A DNA stretch of 20,068 nt from a virus: the IMG/VR virus record IMGVR_UViG_3300043410_000219, positions 1-20,068 of that record; one strand, given 5' to 3'. Both the position numbers and the translations under genes were made by a program. Each line of letters begins with the position of its first letter. Positions within the stretch are counted from its first letter, which is position 1. This document shows, piece after piece, positions 7,846 through 15,498 of this stretch. Below the pieces are notes generated by a model that ran no database searches, was not told the DNA's origin, and was given only the letters and a program-made list of their open reading frames with translations.

Positions 7846-7857
7846 GAAACTACGAAA
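7832..7857 (+). promoter_or_regulatory. Inverted repeat across the uvsY promoter -10
   Basis: TTTCGTAG (7832-7839) and CTACGAAA (7850-7857) are perfect reverse complements, with the -10 box TATAAT in the 10-base gap. Placement over -10 and the start suits a dimeric repressor operator, or a promoter-spanning structure. No binding protein is identified. Confidence 0.55.
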
Positions 7858-7869
7858 AATGAGGATATT

Positions 7870-8307
7870 ATGACTTTAGATGAAATGCAACAAGAGTGGG
7901 ATAAAGACTGCTCCATTGACGATAACTACCTTGGTGAAAATTCCACAGCTACTCCAAAACTGCACGCAAAATACGTGCGACTCCTAGTGAGCACAAAACT
8001 TAAACACACTAAGTTAAGCTCTGACTACAACATTCTCCGTAAAAACAAATTCCGTTACTATCGTGGGGAATTGTCACGTGATGAATTAATGGAGTTAGGG
8101 TGGGAACAATGGCAAGGTGTTAAGCCACTTAAGAATGAAATGGACGAATTTCTTTCTGGCGATAACGACCTAAATACTTCAAAGGTAAGAATTGATTACC
8201 TAGAAACTATGATATATTTCCTCGAGTCTGTTCTACAGCAAATCAAAGCCAGAGACTGGCAAATTAAAACAGCTGTAGAATGGAAGAGATTTTTAGCAGG
8301 TATGTAG
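7870..8307 (+). CDS. uvsY: Recombination mediator UvsY
   Basis: A 145-residue protein (T4 UvsY 137). It loads the UvsX recombinase onto single-stranded DNA coated with gp32 and is needed for recombination-dependent replication. Family features seen are the N-terminal LDEMQQEWDKD..ID pattern, a KLH.KY...L block, YYRGELS in the basic middle region, and the C-terminal helix with IKARDWQIK...W.RFLAG, which parallels T4 IKSRGFAIKHIQDMRAFEAG. The ATG at 7870 has GAGGA four bases upstream. The next gene, uvsW, starts on the last base of the stop codon, as expected of a coupled pair; uvsY-uvsW adjacency is a T4 trait. Driven by the consensus promoter at 7817. Confidence 0.93.
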   Translation: MTLDEMQQEWDKDCSIDDNYLGENSTATPKLHAKYVRLLVSTKLKHTKLSSDYNILRKNKFRYYRGELSRDELMELGWEQWQGVKPLKNEMDEFLSGDNDLNTSKVRIDYLETMIYFLESVLQQIKARDWQIKTAVEWKRFLAGM

Positions 8308-9791
8308 TGATTATAAAAATTGAAAAATTAGATGAAGTGTATGTCCGTGTGTTCTCAGATCCAGGTATCGAACAAGAACTCTCGGACTTTTTCACATATG
8401 AATATCCAGGTGCTAGGTTCACACCACAATTCAGAGCAAGACTCTGGGATGGTAAAGTGCGCTTATATGATCAAGTAAGAAAAACTCTTTATCTTGGGTT
8501 AGTTTCTTATGTCGAAGAGTTCGCTATACGTAATGGATATCAAATCGAATATGTGAATCAAGTTAGGTTTAAAAACAATATTACACATAATGATATTGAA
8601 ACCTTCGCGAAATCTCTAAACCCACATGGTCGTGGGAAGCCAATCGAAATTCGTGATTATCAAATAGAAGCAGTTAAGACTGCTCTTGATGAAGAACGAA
8701 CACTCCTGTTATCTCCAACAGCATCAGGTAAATCCTTTATTATTTACACCACAATGTTATATCACATAGCGAACAATCGCAAGTGTATTATTATTGTGCC
8801 GACAACATCTCTAGTTGAACAATTATTCGCTGATTTTGAAGACTACTCAAGTGCTAATGGTTGGGAAGTTCCAAGGCATTGTCAAAAATTGTATAGTGGA
8901 TTCTCAAAAGATTTTACAAAACAAGTTTTAATTACAACTTGGCAGTCAGTGTACTTACAACCTAAAGCGTGGTTTAGGCAGTTTGATGTAATCTTTGGCG
9001 ATGAGGCTCATCAATTTAAAGCCAAGTCACTATCAACTGTCATGGAAAAGATGGATAGTGTTCGTTATAGAATCGGAACGACAGGTACTCTTGACAATAA
9101 AAAGGTGCATCGCTTAGTTCTTGAAGGAATGTTCGGTCCAGTACACAAAGTCACTACTACTAAAGAACTAATGGACTCTGGTAGATTGACGGAACTAAAT
9201 ATAAAGTGTCTAGTTCTTAAATATAACGATGAGATTCGTAAAGCTAAAAAGAACATGACGTATCAAGAAGAAATGGATTTCTTGGTTTCAAATGAAAAGC
9301 GAAATAAATTCATCCGTAACCTAGCTGTTTCTTCTCAAGGAAATACTTTGGTTCTGTTCCAGTATGTTGAAAAACATGGAAAAGTTTTACTTGACCTAAT
9401 TAAGGATAAGGTTCATGAAGACAGGAAAGTTTTCTTTGTCTACGGGGGTACTGAGACTGCTGATCGGGAAGCAATCAGACATATCACAGAGGGAGAAGAG
9501 GATGCTATTATCATTGCATCGTATGGGACTTTTTCGACTGGGATTAATATACCTTCAATCGAGAACGTTATTTTTGCGAGTCCTTCGAAAAGTAAAATCC
9601 GTAATCTACAATCAATAGGTAGAGGTCTTCGTTTGAAAGACGGAAAAACTAAATGTAACTTGTTTGATATTGCAGACGACCTACATTGGAAGTCTTGGAA
9701 AAATCATACCTTGAATCATGCAGCAGAACGTTACAAAACTTATGCTGAAGAACAATTTAATATTAAACTTGTGGAGATTGATCTTTGTTGA
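8307..9791 (+). CDS. uvsW: DNA/RNA helicase UvsW
   Basis: A superfamily 2 helicase that unwinds branched DNA and R-loops and turns off origin-dependent replication in T4. I choose the GTG at 8307 (494 residues), overlapping the uvsY stop as TAGTG: AGG at 8298-8300 lies six bases before it, and the resulting start, M-IIKIEKLDEVYVRV, aligns without gaps to the T4 start MDIKVHFHDFSHVRI. The ATG at 8280 would add nine residues without a ribosome site. Motifs: N-terminal FFTYEYPGARFTPQFRARLWDG domain, Walker A SPTASGKS (136-143), motif Ia VPTTSLVEQ, DEAH (232-235), GTTGT, and QSIGRGLRLKDG (from 435). Ends by overlapping the next gene. Confidence 0.94.
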   Translation: MIIKIEKLDEVYVRVFSDPGIEQELSDFFTYEYPGARFTPQFRARLWDGKVRLYDQVRKTLYLGLVSYVEEFAIRNGYQIEYVNQVRFKNNITHNDIETFAKSLNPHGRGKPIEIRDYQIEAVKTALDEERTLLLSPTASGKSFIIYTTMLYHIANNRKCIIIVPTTSLVEQLFADFEDYSSANGWEVPRHCQKLYSGFSKDFTKQVLITTWQSVYLQPKAWFRQFDVIFGDEAHQFKAKSLSTVMEKMDSVRYRIGTTGTLDNKKVHRLVLEGMFGPVHKVTTTKELMDSGRLTELNIKCLVLKYNDEIRKAKKNMTYQEEMDFLVSNEKRNKFIRNLAVSSQGNTLVLFQYVEKHGKVLLDLIKDKVHEDRKVFFVYGGTETADREAIRHITEGEEDAIIIASYGTFSTGINIPSIENVIFASPSKSKIRNLQSIGRGLRLKDGKTKCNLFDIADDLHWKSWKNHTLNHAAERYKTYAEEQFNIKLVEIDLC

Positions 9792-10303
9792 ACGGAGATG
9801 AACATTTTGTTATCGTGAAACTCGTTACTGGTGAACAAGTGATGGCTATACTAGAGTATGAGTCAGACAATGCAGTTGAATTGGTATATCCAATGTTGAT
9901 ACGCTTATTCCCAACTTTTGTTGACGGAAAGGCACATGAGCATGTTACTGCAACACCATATTCCCAATTTGCTGAAAACGCACACATATCTATTGAGAAA
10001 AGAAACATCATCTTTCTCAAAAACTTGCATCATATGTTGATTCCACACTTCGAGCGATTAGTTGCTGAAAACGAAAAGACAGTATTGGTGAACAAAAACC
10101 TAGATGGGGAAGTTAAGCGAGCAGAAGATTTAACTTGGGAAGAAGAGGAGTATCTCAATCAAGTTAGAGAAGAAGCTCAATCAATGTCGACAGAAGAACT
10201 TCAAAAGAGAATTTCTATGCTTGAATCAATCTTTGGTAAATCAGAGCAAGAGGAAGTTATAGAAGAGAAGAACTTTGTTGAAGGTAATGATACATTACAT
10301 TAA
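9785..10303 (+). CDS. Sm-barrel-like conserved protein, function unknown
   Basis: A 172-residue protein overlapping uvsW by 7 bases. No ATG is available near the start; TTG at 9785 has GGAG at 9773-9776 with 8 bases between, so it is the best start (a second TTG follows at 9788). The N-terminal 85 residues suggest a small Sm-like barrel: FVIVKLVTGEQVMAILE..., then ELVYPMLIRLFP, then SIEKRNIIFLKNL. The C-terminal half is acidic and helical (EEEEYLNQVREEAQ, LQKRISMLESIF). Similar proteins stand next to uvsW or gene 55 in aquatic T4-like phages, as I recall, with no proven function. RNA binding would fit an Sm fold but is inference. Confidence 0.75.
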   Translation: MLNGDEHFVIVKLVTGEQVMAILEYESDNAVELVYPMLIRLFPTFVDGKAHEHVTATPYSQFAENAHISIEKRNIIFLKNLHHMLIPHFERLVAENEKTVLVNKNLDGEVKRAEDLTWEEEEYLNQVREEAQSMSTEELQKRISMLESIFGKSEQEEVIEEKNFVEGNDTLH

Positions 10304-10327
10304 TTACTTAACATCAAACCTAACACC

Positions 10328-10433
10328 GTAAGTTTACCTCGTTGTCAAATAAATGTAAAATTTATTTTTCTTGTAATTAATACAATAATTTAAACTTGAC
10401 AAATTTATTAAATTGGAGTAAACTTACTCTAAT
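10328..10433 (+). promoter_or_regulatory. Dyad elements around the gene 55 promoter
   Basis: GTAAGTTTAC (10328-10337) and its exact reverse complement GTAAACTTAC (10418-10427) lie 80 bases apart. The second copy sits in a local palindrome, GAGTAA (10416-10421) AC TTACTC (10424-10429), extended by ATT/AAT arms across one mismatch, and covers the -10 box. This arrangement could be an operator pair. The rest of the 153-base gap shows only the promoter. Confidence 0.45.
10396..10424 (+). promoter_or_regulatory. Sigma-70-like early/middle promoter for gene 55
   Basis: TTGACA (10396-10401), 17-base spacer, TAAACT (10419-10424). The -35 is perfect and the -10 matches four of six. It lies 33 bases before the GTG of gene 55, with AAGG in between. 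Weaker -10 than the other promoters in the window. Confidence 0.65.
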
Positions 10434-10456
10434 GAAATAACAAAAAGGTTTTTACT

Positions 10457-11008
10457 GTGGCTCAATATGTGAACAACGCTGACTTCTTGGCAGCTATCAA
10501 AGAATACAAAAAAGAATTAAATCACGCTAAAGATAATGGATTACCCAAACCCCAAATTCCAAATTATCTTGGAGAGTGCATTTTAAAGATAGCAACACAT
10601 CTATCTTACAAACCAAACTTCATTAATTACACATATAAAGATGATATGATTCTTGATGGTATCGAGAACTGTATTAACTACTTTGATAACTTTGATCCAG
10701 ATAAATCCAGCAACCCTTTTGCATATTTCACACAAATCATTTACTACGCATTTCTGCGTAGAATTCAAAAAGAAAAGAAACATTCGTATATTAAAAATAA
10801 GTTAATTCAAGACATGCCATTTGATTCTTTTGATATACAACAACATGATGAAGATGGACACTATCATAATGCTTATCTAGATTTTATGCAAAATAATAGT
10901 AACTTTGATGCTTCTAGTTTCATAGTTAAGAAAAAAGAAAAAGTTAAAAAGAATAATCCGACTCTTGATGATTTTATAGGTGAAGAGAGTGACGACAGCG
11001 ATAAATGA
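10457..11008 (+). CDS. 55: Late-transcription sigma factor gp55
   Basis: A 183-residue protein (T4 gp55 185), the small sigma-like subunit that makes host RNA polymerase recognise late promoters. The GTG at 10457 follows AAGG with 8 bases between; no in-frame ATG is near, and the start MAQYVNNADFLAAIKEYKKEL aligns with T4 YVNNKELLQAI..WKTEL. Conserved blocks: MILDGIENCINYFDNFDP (cf. T4 MIADGIEASIKGLHNFDE), NPFAYFTQIIYYAFLRRIQKEKK, matching sigma region 2 with its promoter-binding basic helix. The C-terminal NPTLDDFIGEES parallels T4 SPSLDFLYEAND, which binds the sliding clamp. The next gene overlaps the 3' end. Confidence 0.95.
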   Translation: MAQYVNNADFLAAIKEYKKELNHAKDNGLPKPQIPNYLGECILKIATHLSYKPNFINYTYKDDMILDGIENCINYFDNFDPDKSSNPFAYFTQIIYYAFLRRIQKEKKHSYIKNKLIQDMPFDSFDIQQHDEDGHYHNAYLDFMQNNSNFDASSFIVKKKEKVKKNNPTLDDFIGEESDDSDK

Positions 11009-12179
11009 TTTTATAAGAGCAATATCTGCTAGTAAATATCCAGCAATAAGAAGTTTTCAACAACGTCTTGCGAGACCCTCTCGTGCTAGGAAGTCTACTA
11101 GATCTTTAAAACGATGGACATGGGATCACCCTGCAGAAAACCCATGTCATAAAATGATGGAAGAAAGTGAAATGAGTGATAAGATTTTTTTAGGTGTATC
11201 TGATTTTGATGATTTAATTACATCAAAGATTTTACAGAATAGAGTTACCGCTGGTAAACAAACCTTGCATAGAGAGACCACTGTTTTAGCTAATCGCCAA
11301 ACATGGTCTGTTTATGCAGAACAGCAATTTAAAGATAACTTGTTCGTACAAGGTTCTTCATCTTCTGGATTTATTATCAATGAAGACACAGATAATTATA
11401 TAACATATACAGTAAATTCAAACTCAACGACAATTCGTGCTTTCGGTGATGCTGATTTTGTTGATGGCGTCATGGGTTTGGTTCAAGATAAATTTGATGT
11501 TGTAACTTCATATGTTGAGTGGATTTATTCTGGCGATGGTAACTCAGTGAATGTTCCATTGAATAGAGATAGACTTCCAGTTGAAGAGATGTACCCATTC
11601 CTCAATGGAGAATCGTTGGCATCATATTATGATCGCTATATGGAATCACCAGCTAACATTCTTTTGTTAATTGGTCCTCCAGGAACAGGTAAAACTACGT
11701 TCATTCGTGGTTTGTTGGCTCATCGAGACGCATCGGCAATGGTGACATATGACGCTGGCATTTTAGAGAAAGATGGATTCTTTGCTCGCTTTATTGAAGA
11801 TGATACGAGTGTTATGGTTCTTGAAGATTCTGATGCGTTTTTAAAATCACGTAGCGATGGTAATACAATGATGCATCGTTTCTTAAATGTTGGCGATGGT
11901 CTTGTTACAACCAAAGGTAAGAAAATGATTTTTTCAACAAACTTACCATCTATCCGTGATATTGATTCAGCGTTGGTTCGCCCAGGACGTTGCTTCGACA
12001 TCGTTACGTTTGACACATTGACTCTCCCACAAGCAAAAACTTTGGCAGATAAACTTGGTGTCGAACTTCCAGTTAAACCACGTGGTAAAGAAACTGAAAA
12101 GTATTCAATTGCTGAGGTGTTCCATGTTCAGCAAAATCAACCATCGGCGACTACTAATAGAAAGGTAGGTTTCATTTGA
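10989..12179 (+). CDS. AAA+ ATPase, unknown role (between 55 and 47)
   Basis: An ATPase with a single AAA+ domain in the C-terminal half: Walker A GPPGTGKTT (residues 229-237), Walker B VMVLEDSD (Glu279), a sensor STNLPS, and RPGRCFD, the usual place of arginine-finger residues. Overall it resembles BCS1/FtsH-like AAA proteins. Start choice is uncertain. The frame is open from 10980; GTG at 10989 has AGG eight bases before and gives 396 residues with a basic N-terminal region. ATG at 11172 has GGAAG upstream and gives 335. I favour 10989 because the extension has no stop over 60 codons and otherwise leaves an uncoded gap. It overlaps gene 55 by 20 bases. Homologues of this ATPase occur in aquatic T4-like phages; its substrate is unknown. 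Confidence 0.8.
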   Translation: MTTAINDFIRAISASKYPAIRSFQQRLARPSRARKSTRSLKRWTWDHPAENPCHKMMEESEMSDKIFLGVSDFDDLITSKILQNRVTAGKQTLHRETTVLANRQTWSVYAEQQFKDNLFVQGSSSSGFIINEDTDNYITYTVNSNSTTIRAFGDADFVDGVMGLVQDKFDVVTSYVEWIYSGDGNSVNVPLNRDRLPVEEMYPFLNGESLASYYDRYMESPANILLLIGPPGTGKTTFIRGLLAHRDASAMVTYDAGILEKDGFFARFIEDDTSVMVLEDSDAFLKSRSDGNTMMHRFLNVGDGLVTTKGKKMIFSTNLPSIRDIDSALVRPGRCFDIVTFDTLTLPQAKTLADKLGVELPVKPRGKETEKYSIAEVFHVQQNQPSATTNRKVGFI

Positions 12180-12331
12180 TTAACGTGCAGTTTACTTTTA
12201 AAGATGGTGTTGTCAGTGTTGGGAAATTTAAAGATTACGACGAATTTACTGAACACATTAAACAATATTTTGAGTGGATGTCTGAAGTTGTAACTATGGA
12301 GGTAGGTATTGAAAGTAGCGATAATAACTGA
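12176..12331 (+). CDS. Small protein (51 aa), unknown, between ATPase gene and gene 47
   Basis: A short frame starting at TTG 12176 (overlapping the previous stop) with AAGGTAGG about 6 bases upstream, and ending at the TGA at 12329-12331. The product starts (M)INVQFTFKDGVVSVGKFKDYDE and continues with an amphipathic helix, FTEHIKQYFEWM. That looks like a real small alpha/beta protein, not random reading. Its 3' end overlaps gene 47 by 23 bases and contains that gene's ribosome site GGAGG. It fills an otherwise empty 130-base gap, which supports it. Function unknown. Confidence 0.6.
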   Translation: MINVQFTFKDGVVSVGKFKDYDEFTEHIKQYFEWMSEVVTMEVGIESSDNN

Positions 12332-13364
12332 TCAACACTTTGGTGCTCGTAACGATAGTATTGCGTTTCTAGATTTTTATCAATCTTTTTACGATAACAT
12401 ATTTTTTACAACATTAGAACAACATAAAATTTCTGATGTATTAATTCTTGGTGATACGTTTGATAGAAGAAAATATGTAAACTTCTACTCGCTTCAACGA
12501 GCAAAAGATATGTTCTTCAACAAACTTGAAGAACGTGGCATTCAGGTGCATATGTTAGCTGGGAATCACGACACATATTATAAAAACACAAACGAAGTTA
12601 ATTCACCAGATTTGCTGTTACAAGAATACGGTAACATTGATGTTATCGATTACCCAAAAACAATTAAGATTGCTGATACTGAAATCTGCATGATGCCTTG
12701 GATTTGTCCAGAGAATTATGTTGAAAGTATTGAACATATTAAAACCACAACAGCAGAAATTTGTATGGGACATTTCGAGATCGCTGGGTTTGCGATGTAT
12801 CGTGGAATGGAATCTCATGAGGGTTTGGGTAAAGATCTATTTGATAAATTTGATATGGTGTTTAGTGGACATTATCATCATCGTTCAGATGATGGTCACA
12901 TTTATTATCTTGGTAATCCATACGAATTAACTTGGCAAGATTTTAATGACCCACGTGGGTTCCATTTGTTCGATTTAACTACAAGAAAACTTGAGTTCAT
13001 CGAAAACACTTATACGATGTTCTCAAGGATCGAGTATGACGATAAGGATAAAGACCCTATTGATTTAGATTTATGTGATTTAGAAAAGAAGATTGTTAAA
13101 CTAGTAGTTGTTAACAAAACTGATTTTTATAAATTTGACAAATTTATTCAAAAGTTGTATAATAAAGGGTGTCATGAAATTAAGATTGTCGAAAATATGT
13201 CCGAGTTCGAAGAGGGCGAAATTGGAGACGAGATTAATTTAGAAGATACAGTTAGTGTTCTTTCTCATTACATCGATTCAGTTGAGACTGATGTTGATAA
13301 AGAACAAGTTAAAACATTTATGAAGTCCCTTTATACAGAAGCGATTAACGTAGAGATAGTTTGA
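12309..13364 (+). CDS. 47: Recombination nuclease subunit gp47 (SbcD/Mre11-like)
   Basis: A 351-residue calcineurin-like phosphoesterase (T4 gp47 339) that forms with gp46 the nuclease that resects DNA ends for recombination-dependent replication. Metal-binding motifs are complete: DQHFG (Asp8, His10), GDTFDRR (Asp49), GNHD (85-88), GHFE (His155) and GHYHH (187-191). Start is TTG at 12309 with GGAGG at 12298-12302; the protein start MKVAIITDQHFG matches the T4 start MKILNLGDWHLG, and no ATG lies near. The stop overlaps the next ATG (TGATG). Confidence 0.95.
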   Translation: MKVAIITDQHFGARNDSIAFLDFYQSFYDNIFFTTLEQHKISDVLILGDTFDRRKYVNFYSLQRAKDMFFNKLEERGIQVHMLAGNHDTYYKNTNEVNSPDLLLQEYGNIDVIDYPKTIKIADTEICMMPWICPENYVESIEHIKTTTAEICMGHFEIAGFAMYRGMESHEGLGKDLFDKFDMVFSGHYHHRSDDGHIYYLGNPYELTWQDFNDPRGFHLFDLTTRKLEFIENTYTMFSRIEYDDKDKDPIDLDLCDLEKKIVKLVVVNKTDFYKFDKFIQKLYNKGCHEIKIVENMSEFEEGEIGDEINLEDTVSVLSHYIDSVETDVDKEQVKTFMKSLYTEAINVEIV

Positions 13365-13675
13365 TGCAGCAACTTTGTATAGAGTATTTTTATCCACTCA
13401 CTGAGCAGATTCCTCTTGACTTAGACTTTACACCTTCAATAAAGTTTGTCGAAGAAAGACGTGTGCAGTATAATAATTCAGTTATCAGTGGTAGTTATCT
13501 GGTGTCAGGTGGTACTAGTGCAGTAACGTGGGCAACTGTCAACCCCTCAGACATTGAACCTTCATTCACTATTGATGTTGACCAGACACCTATTACAATT
13601 ACTTCGAAAGTTAAACCAAATTTCTTTAGAAGATACATCTATAAGATTCTTGGTATGAAATGGAAAGCTAAATGA
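13364..13675 (+). CDS. Small unknown protein between genes 47 and 46
   Basis: A 103-residue protein; I start at the ATG at 13364, which overlaps the gene 47 stop, instead of the TTG three bases before. I see no known motif. It reads as beta-rich (SGSYLVSGGTSAVTWATV, FTIDVDQTPITITSKV) with a strongly basic C-terminal helix, NFFRRYIYKILGMKWKAK, which could contact nucleic acid or membrane. In T4 small genes (46.1, 46.2) also lie between 47 and 46, but I cannot claim homology. The stop overlaps the gene 46 ATG by four bases (ATGA), so all three are probably co-translated. Confidence 0.75.
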   Translation: MQQLCIEYFYPLTEQIPLDLDFTPSIKFVEERRVQYNNSVISGSYLVSGGTSAVTWATVNPSDIEPSFTIDVDQTPITITSKVKPNFFRRYIYKILGMKWKAK

Positions 13676-15390
13676 TTATTTTTAAAAGTGTAGAGTGGAA
13701 GAATTTTCTATCCACTGGAAACTCAGCAAATAAAGTTATATTAGACAAATCAGCAACAACTTTAATCATCGGTAAAAATGGTGAAGGTAAGAGCACAGTT
13801 TTAGATGCTCTTTGCTTTTCATTATTCGGTAAACCTTTCCGCAATATTAATAAGAGTCAATTAATTAATAGTATCAATGGTAAAAATTGTTTAGTTACGG
13901 TTGAATTTTCTATTGGCTCTAAGAACTTTAAAATTGTTCGTGGCATCAAACCAAACGTATTTGAAATTTGGTGCGATAATGAAATGTTGAATCAAGATGC
14001 TGCTTCAAGAGATTATCAAAAGGTTCTTGAGCAACAGATTTTAAGATTAAACTATAAGACATTCACTCAAGTTGTCATTCTTGGTAGTGCTTCATTTGTT
14101 CCATTCATGCAACTACCGTCACATCAACGTAGAGAAGTTATTGAGGATATTCTTGATATCAAAATATTTTCAACTATGAATCAGTTACTTAAGGAAAAGG
14201 CGCAGGAGACCAAAGATGAGATATCTAAAATTGAGTCCGATATCGCGAACGCAAAATCAAAGGTGGAGTCGCAAACGCAACTTATCAAAACAATATCGGA
14301 AGCAAAAACGGATTCTATCAACAAGATTGAAGCCAAAATTGCAGAAAACCTTACGCACATTGGGACAAGTCAAGGAGAGATTGATACAATCATCTCGGAG
14401 ATTGGTGTACTTAAAGGCAAAATTACTAATAAAGAAAAAATTACGCAGGATCTTGAAAAAGCCAAAACAATCAAAACTAAACTTTCTCAAAAAATCGAGA
14501 CGTGCGAACATCATACAGAGTTCTTTAGCGATAATGACGTATGCCCAAGCTGTTCACAGGATATCCCAGAAGAACACAAGTCGAAAATTGTTCAAGACCT
14601 CAATAAAAAAGTGTTGGAGCACAACACTCAGATCACTGAACTTGAAACAATCTTGGAAAACCTCAATGCCAAGTTATCTGACATCAACGACATCGTATCA
14701 CAAATCACTGATAAGAACATCGAGTTATCAACCAAAAATTCAACTGTCACGCTACTTAACAGTCAAATTAAACAACTCGAAACAGAAATTGAAGATAGTA
14801 AAGCAGATACGAGTAATTTAGATGAAGAGAAGCGTAAACTAAAAGAACTGGCAGAAACTGCCATGGAAAAGATTAAACATAAAACATCTTTACAAGAGAG
14901 ACGTTCTTTGGAAGAAGTTGCTTCTATTCTTTTAAAGGACACTGGTATTAAGACTGCCATTATTCGTGAGTATTTACCAGCAATGAATAAGCTGATCAAC
15001 AAATACTTAAACGCAATGGACACATACATTCATTTCGAACTTGATGAGTCTTTTAACGAAGTCATCAAGTCTAGACATAGAGATGAATTTACATACGCAA
15101 GTTTTTCTGAAGGAGAGAAAATGCGTATTGACTTAGCAATCCTGTTTACATGGAGACAGATTGCTAAAATGAAAAACTCTGTCAATACAAACCTTTTGTT
15201 ACTTGACGAGATTTTTGATTCAAGTTTGGATACTGCAGGAACTGACTACTTTTTGAACCTAATGAACCAGTTTGGGGAAAAGGCTAACATTTTTGTTATC
15301 TCACATAAAGGTGATCAGCTGTTTGACAAGTTTAGATCGGTTATAAAGTTCGAAAAACGTAACGATTTCTCAGTTATAGCCACTCCATAA
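13672..15390 (+). CDS. 46: Recombination nuclease ATPase gp46 (SbcC/Rad50-like)
   Basis: A 572-residue SMC/Rad50-type ATPase (T4 gp46 560), partner of gp47. N-terminal Walker A GKNGEGKST (residues 34-42); two coiled-coil arms with a zinc hook CPSC (Cys291, Cys294) at the turn; ABC signature SFSEGEKMR (Ser479 onward); Walker B LLLLDEIFD (508-516); and a final ISHKGD containing the switch histidine. The ATG at 13672 overlaps the upstream stop. The product tethers and resects DNA ends to feed UvsX recombination. A terminator hairpin follows four bases after the stop codon. Confidence 0.97.
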   Translation: MIIFKSVEWKNFLSTGNSANKVILDKSATTLIIGKNGEGKSTVLDALCFSLFGKPFRNINKSQLINSINGKNCLVTVEFSIGSKNFKIVRGIKPNVFEIWCDNEMLNQDAASRDYQKVLEQQILRLNYKTFTQVVILGSASFVPFMQLPSHQRREVIEDILDIKIFSTMNQLLKEKAQETKDEISKIESDIANAKSKVESQTQLIKTISEAKTDSINKIEAKIAENLTHIGTSQGEIDTIISEIGVLKGKITNKEKITQDLEKAKTIKTKLSQKIETCEHHTEFFSDNDVCPSCSQDIPEEHKSKIVQDLNKKVLEHNTQITELETILENLNAKLSDINDIVSQITDKNIELSTKNSTVTLLNSQIKQLETEIEDSKADTSNLDEEKRKLKELAETAMEKIKHKTSLQERRSLEEVASILLKDTGIKTAIIREYLPAMNKLINKYLNAMDTYIHFELDESFNEVIKSRHRDEFTYASFSEGEKMRIDLAILFTWRQIAKMKNSVNTNLLLLDEIFDSSLDTAGTDYFLNLMNQFGEKANIFVISHKGDQLFDKFRSVIKFEKRNDFSVIATP

Positions 15391-15393
15391 TAG

Positions 15394-15421
15394 ATAACCC
15401 TACGCTCTGTAGGGTTATTTT
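15394..15421 (+). terminator. Terminator hairpin after gene 46 (recurrent element, copy 1)
   Basis: A perfect 10-base stem ATAACCCTAC / GTAGGGTTAT with loop GCTCT, followed by TTT. It starts four bases after the gene 46 stop. Related hairpins stand at 18522 and 19767. This copy has the best pairing of the three. Confidence 0.85.
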
Positions 15422-15427
15422 CCCATT

Positions 15428-15443
15428 TAAAATCAATGACTTA
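15428..15443 (+). repeat. Intergenic 16-base motif, copy 1
   Basis: TAAAATCAATGACTTA here and TAAAATCAACGACTTA at 18503-18518 differ at one base. Here it follows the hairpin; at the other site it precedes it. Function unknown. Confidence 0.5.
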
Positions 15444-15462
15444 TCAACCTAAAACATAATGG

Positions 15463-15491
15463 TTGACATAAATGTCCATTTCAGGCATAAT
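15463..15491 (+). promoter_or_regulatory. Sigma-70 early promoter before the 15499 small gene
   Basis: TTGACA (15463-15468), 17-base spacer, CATAAT (15486-15491), 11 of 12 consensus bases. The predicted start is near 15498, next to the ATG at 15499. The -10 lies within a short inverted repeat CATAA / TTATG (15486-15490 and 15497-15501). Confidence 0.85.
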
Positions 15492-15498
15492 TACTCTT

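Noticed and set aside
8280-8306. ATG at 8280 as the uvsW start
   Set aside because: No ribosome site, and nine residues more than the T4 protein; GTG 8307 aligns without gaps to the T4 N-terminus.
10304-10395. Possible gene or tRNA in the gap before gene 55
   Set aside because: No open frame or cloverleaf is visible; only the promoter and inverted repeats are found.
14216-14821. A 201-codon + strand frame inside gene 46
   Set aside because: It is the shifted reading of the Lys/Glu-rich coiled coil; the gp46 frame is intact with all motifs.
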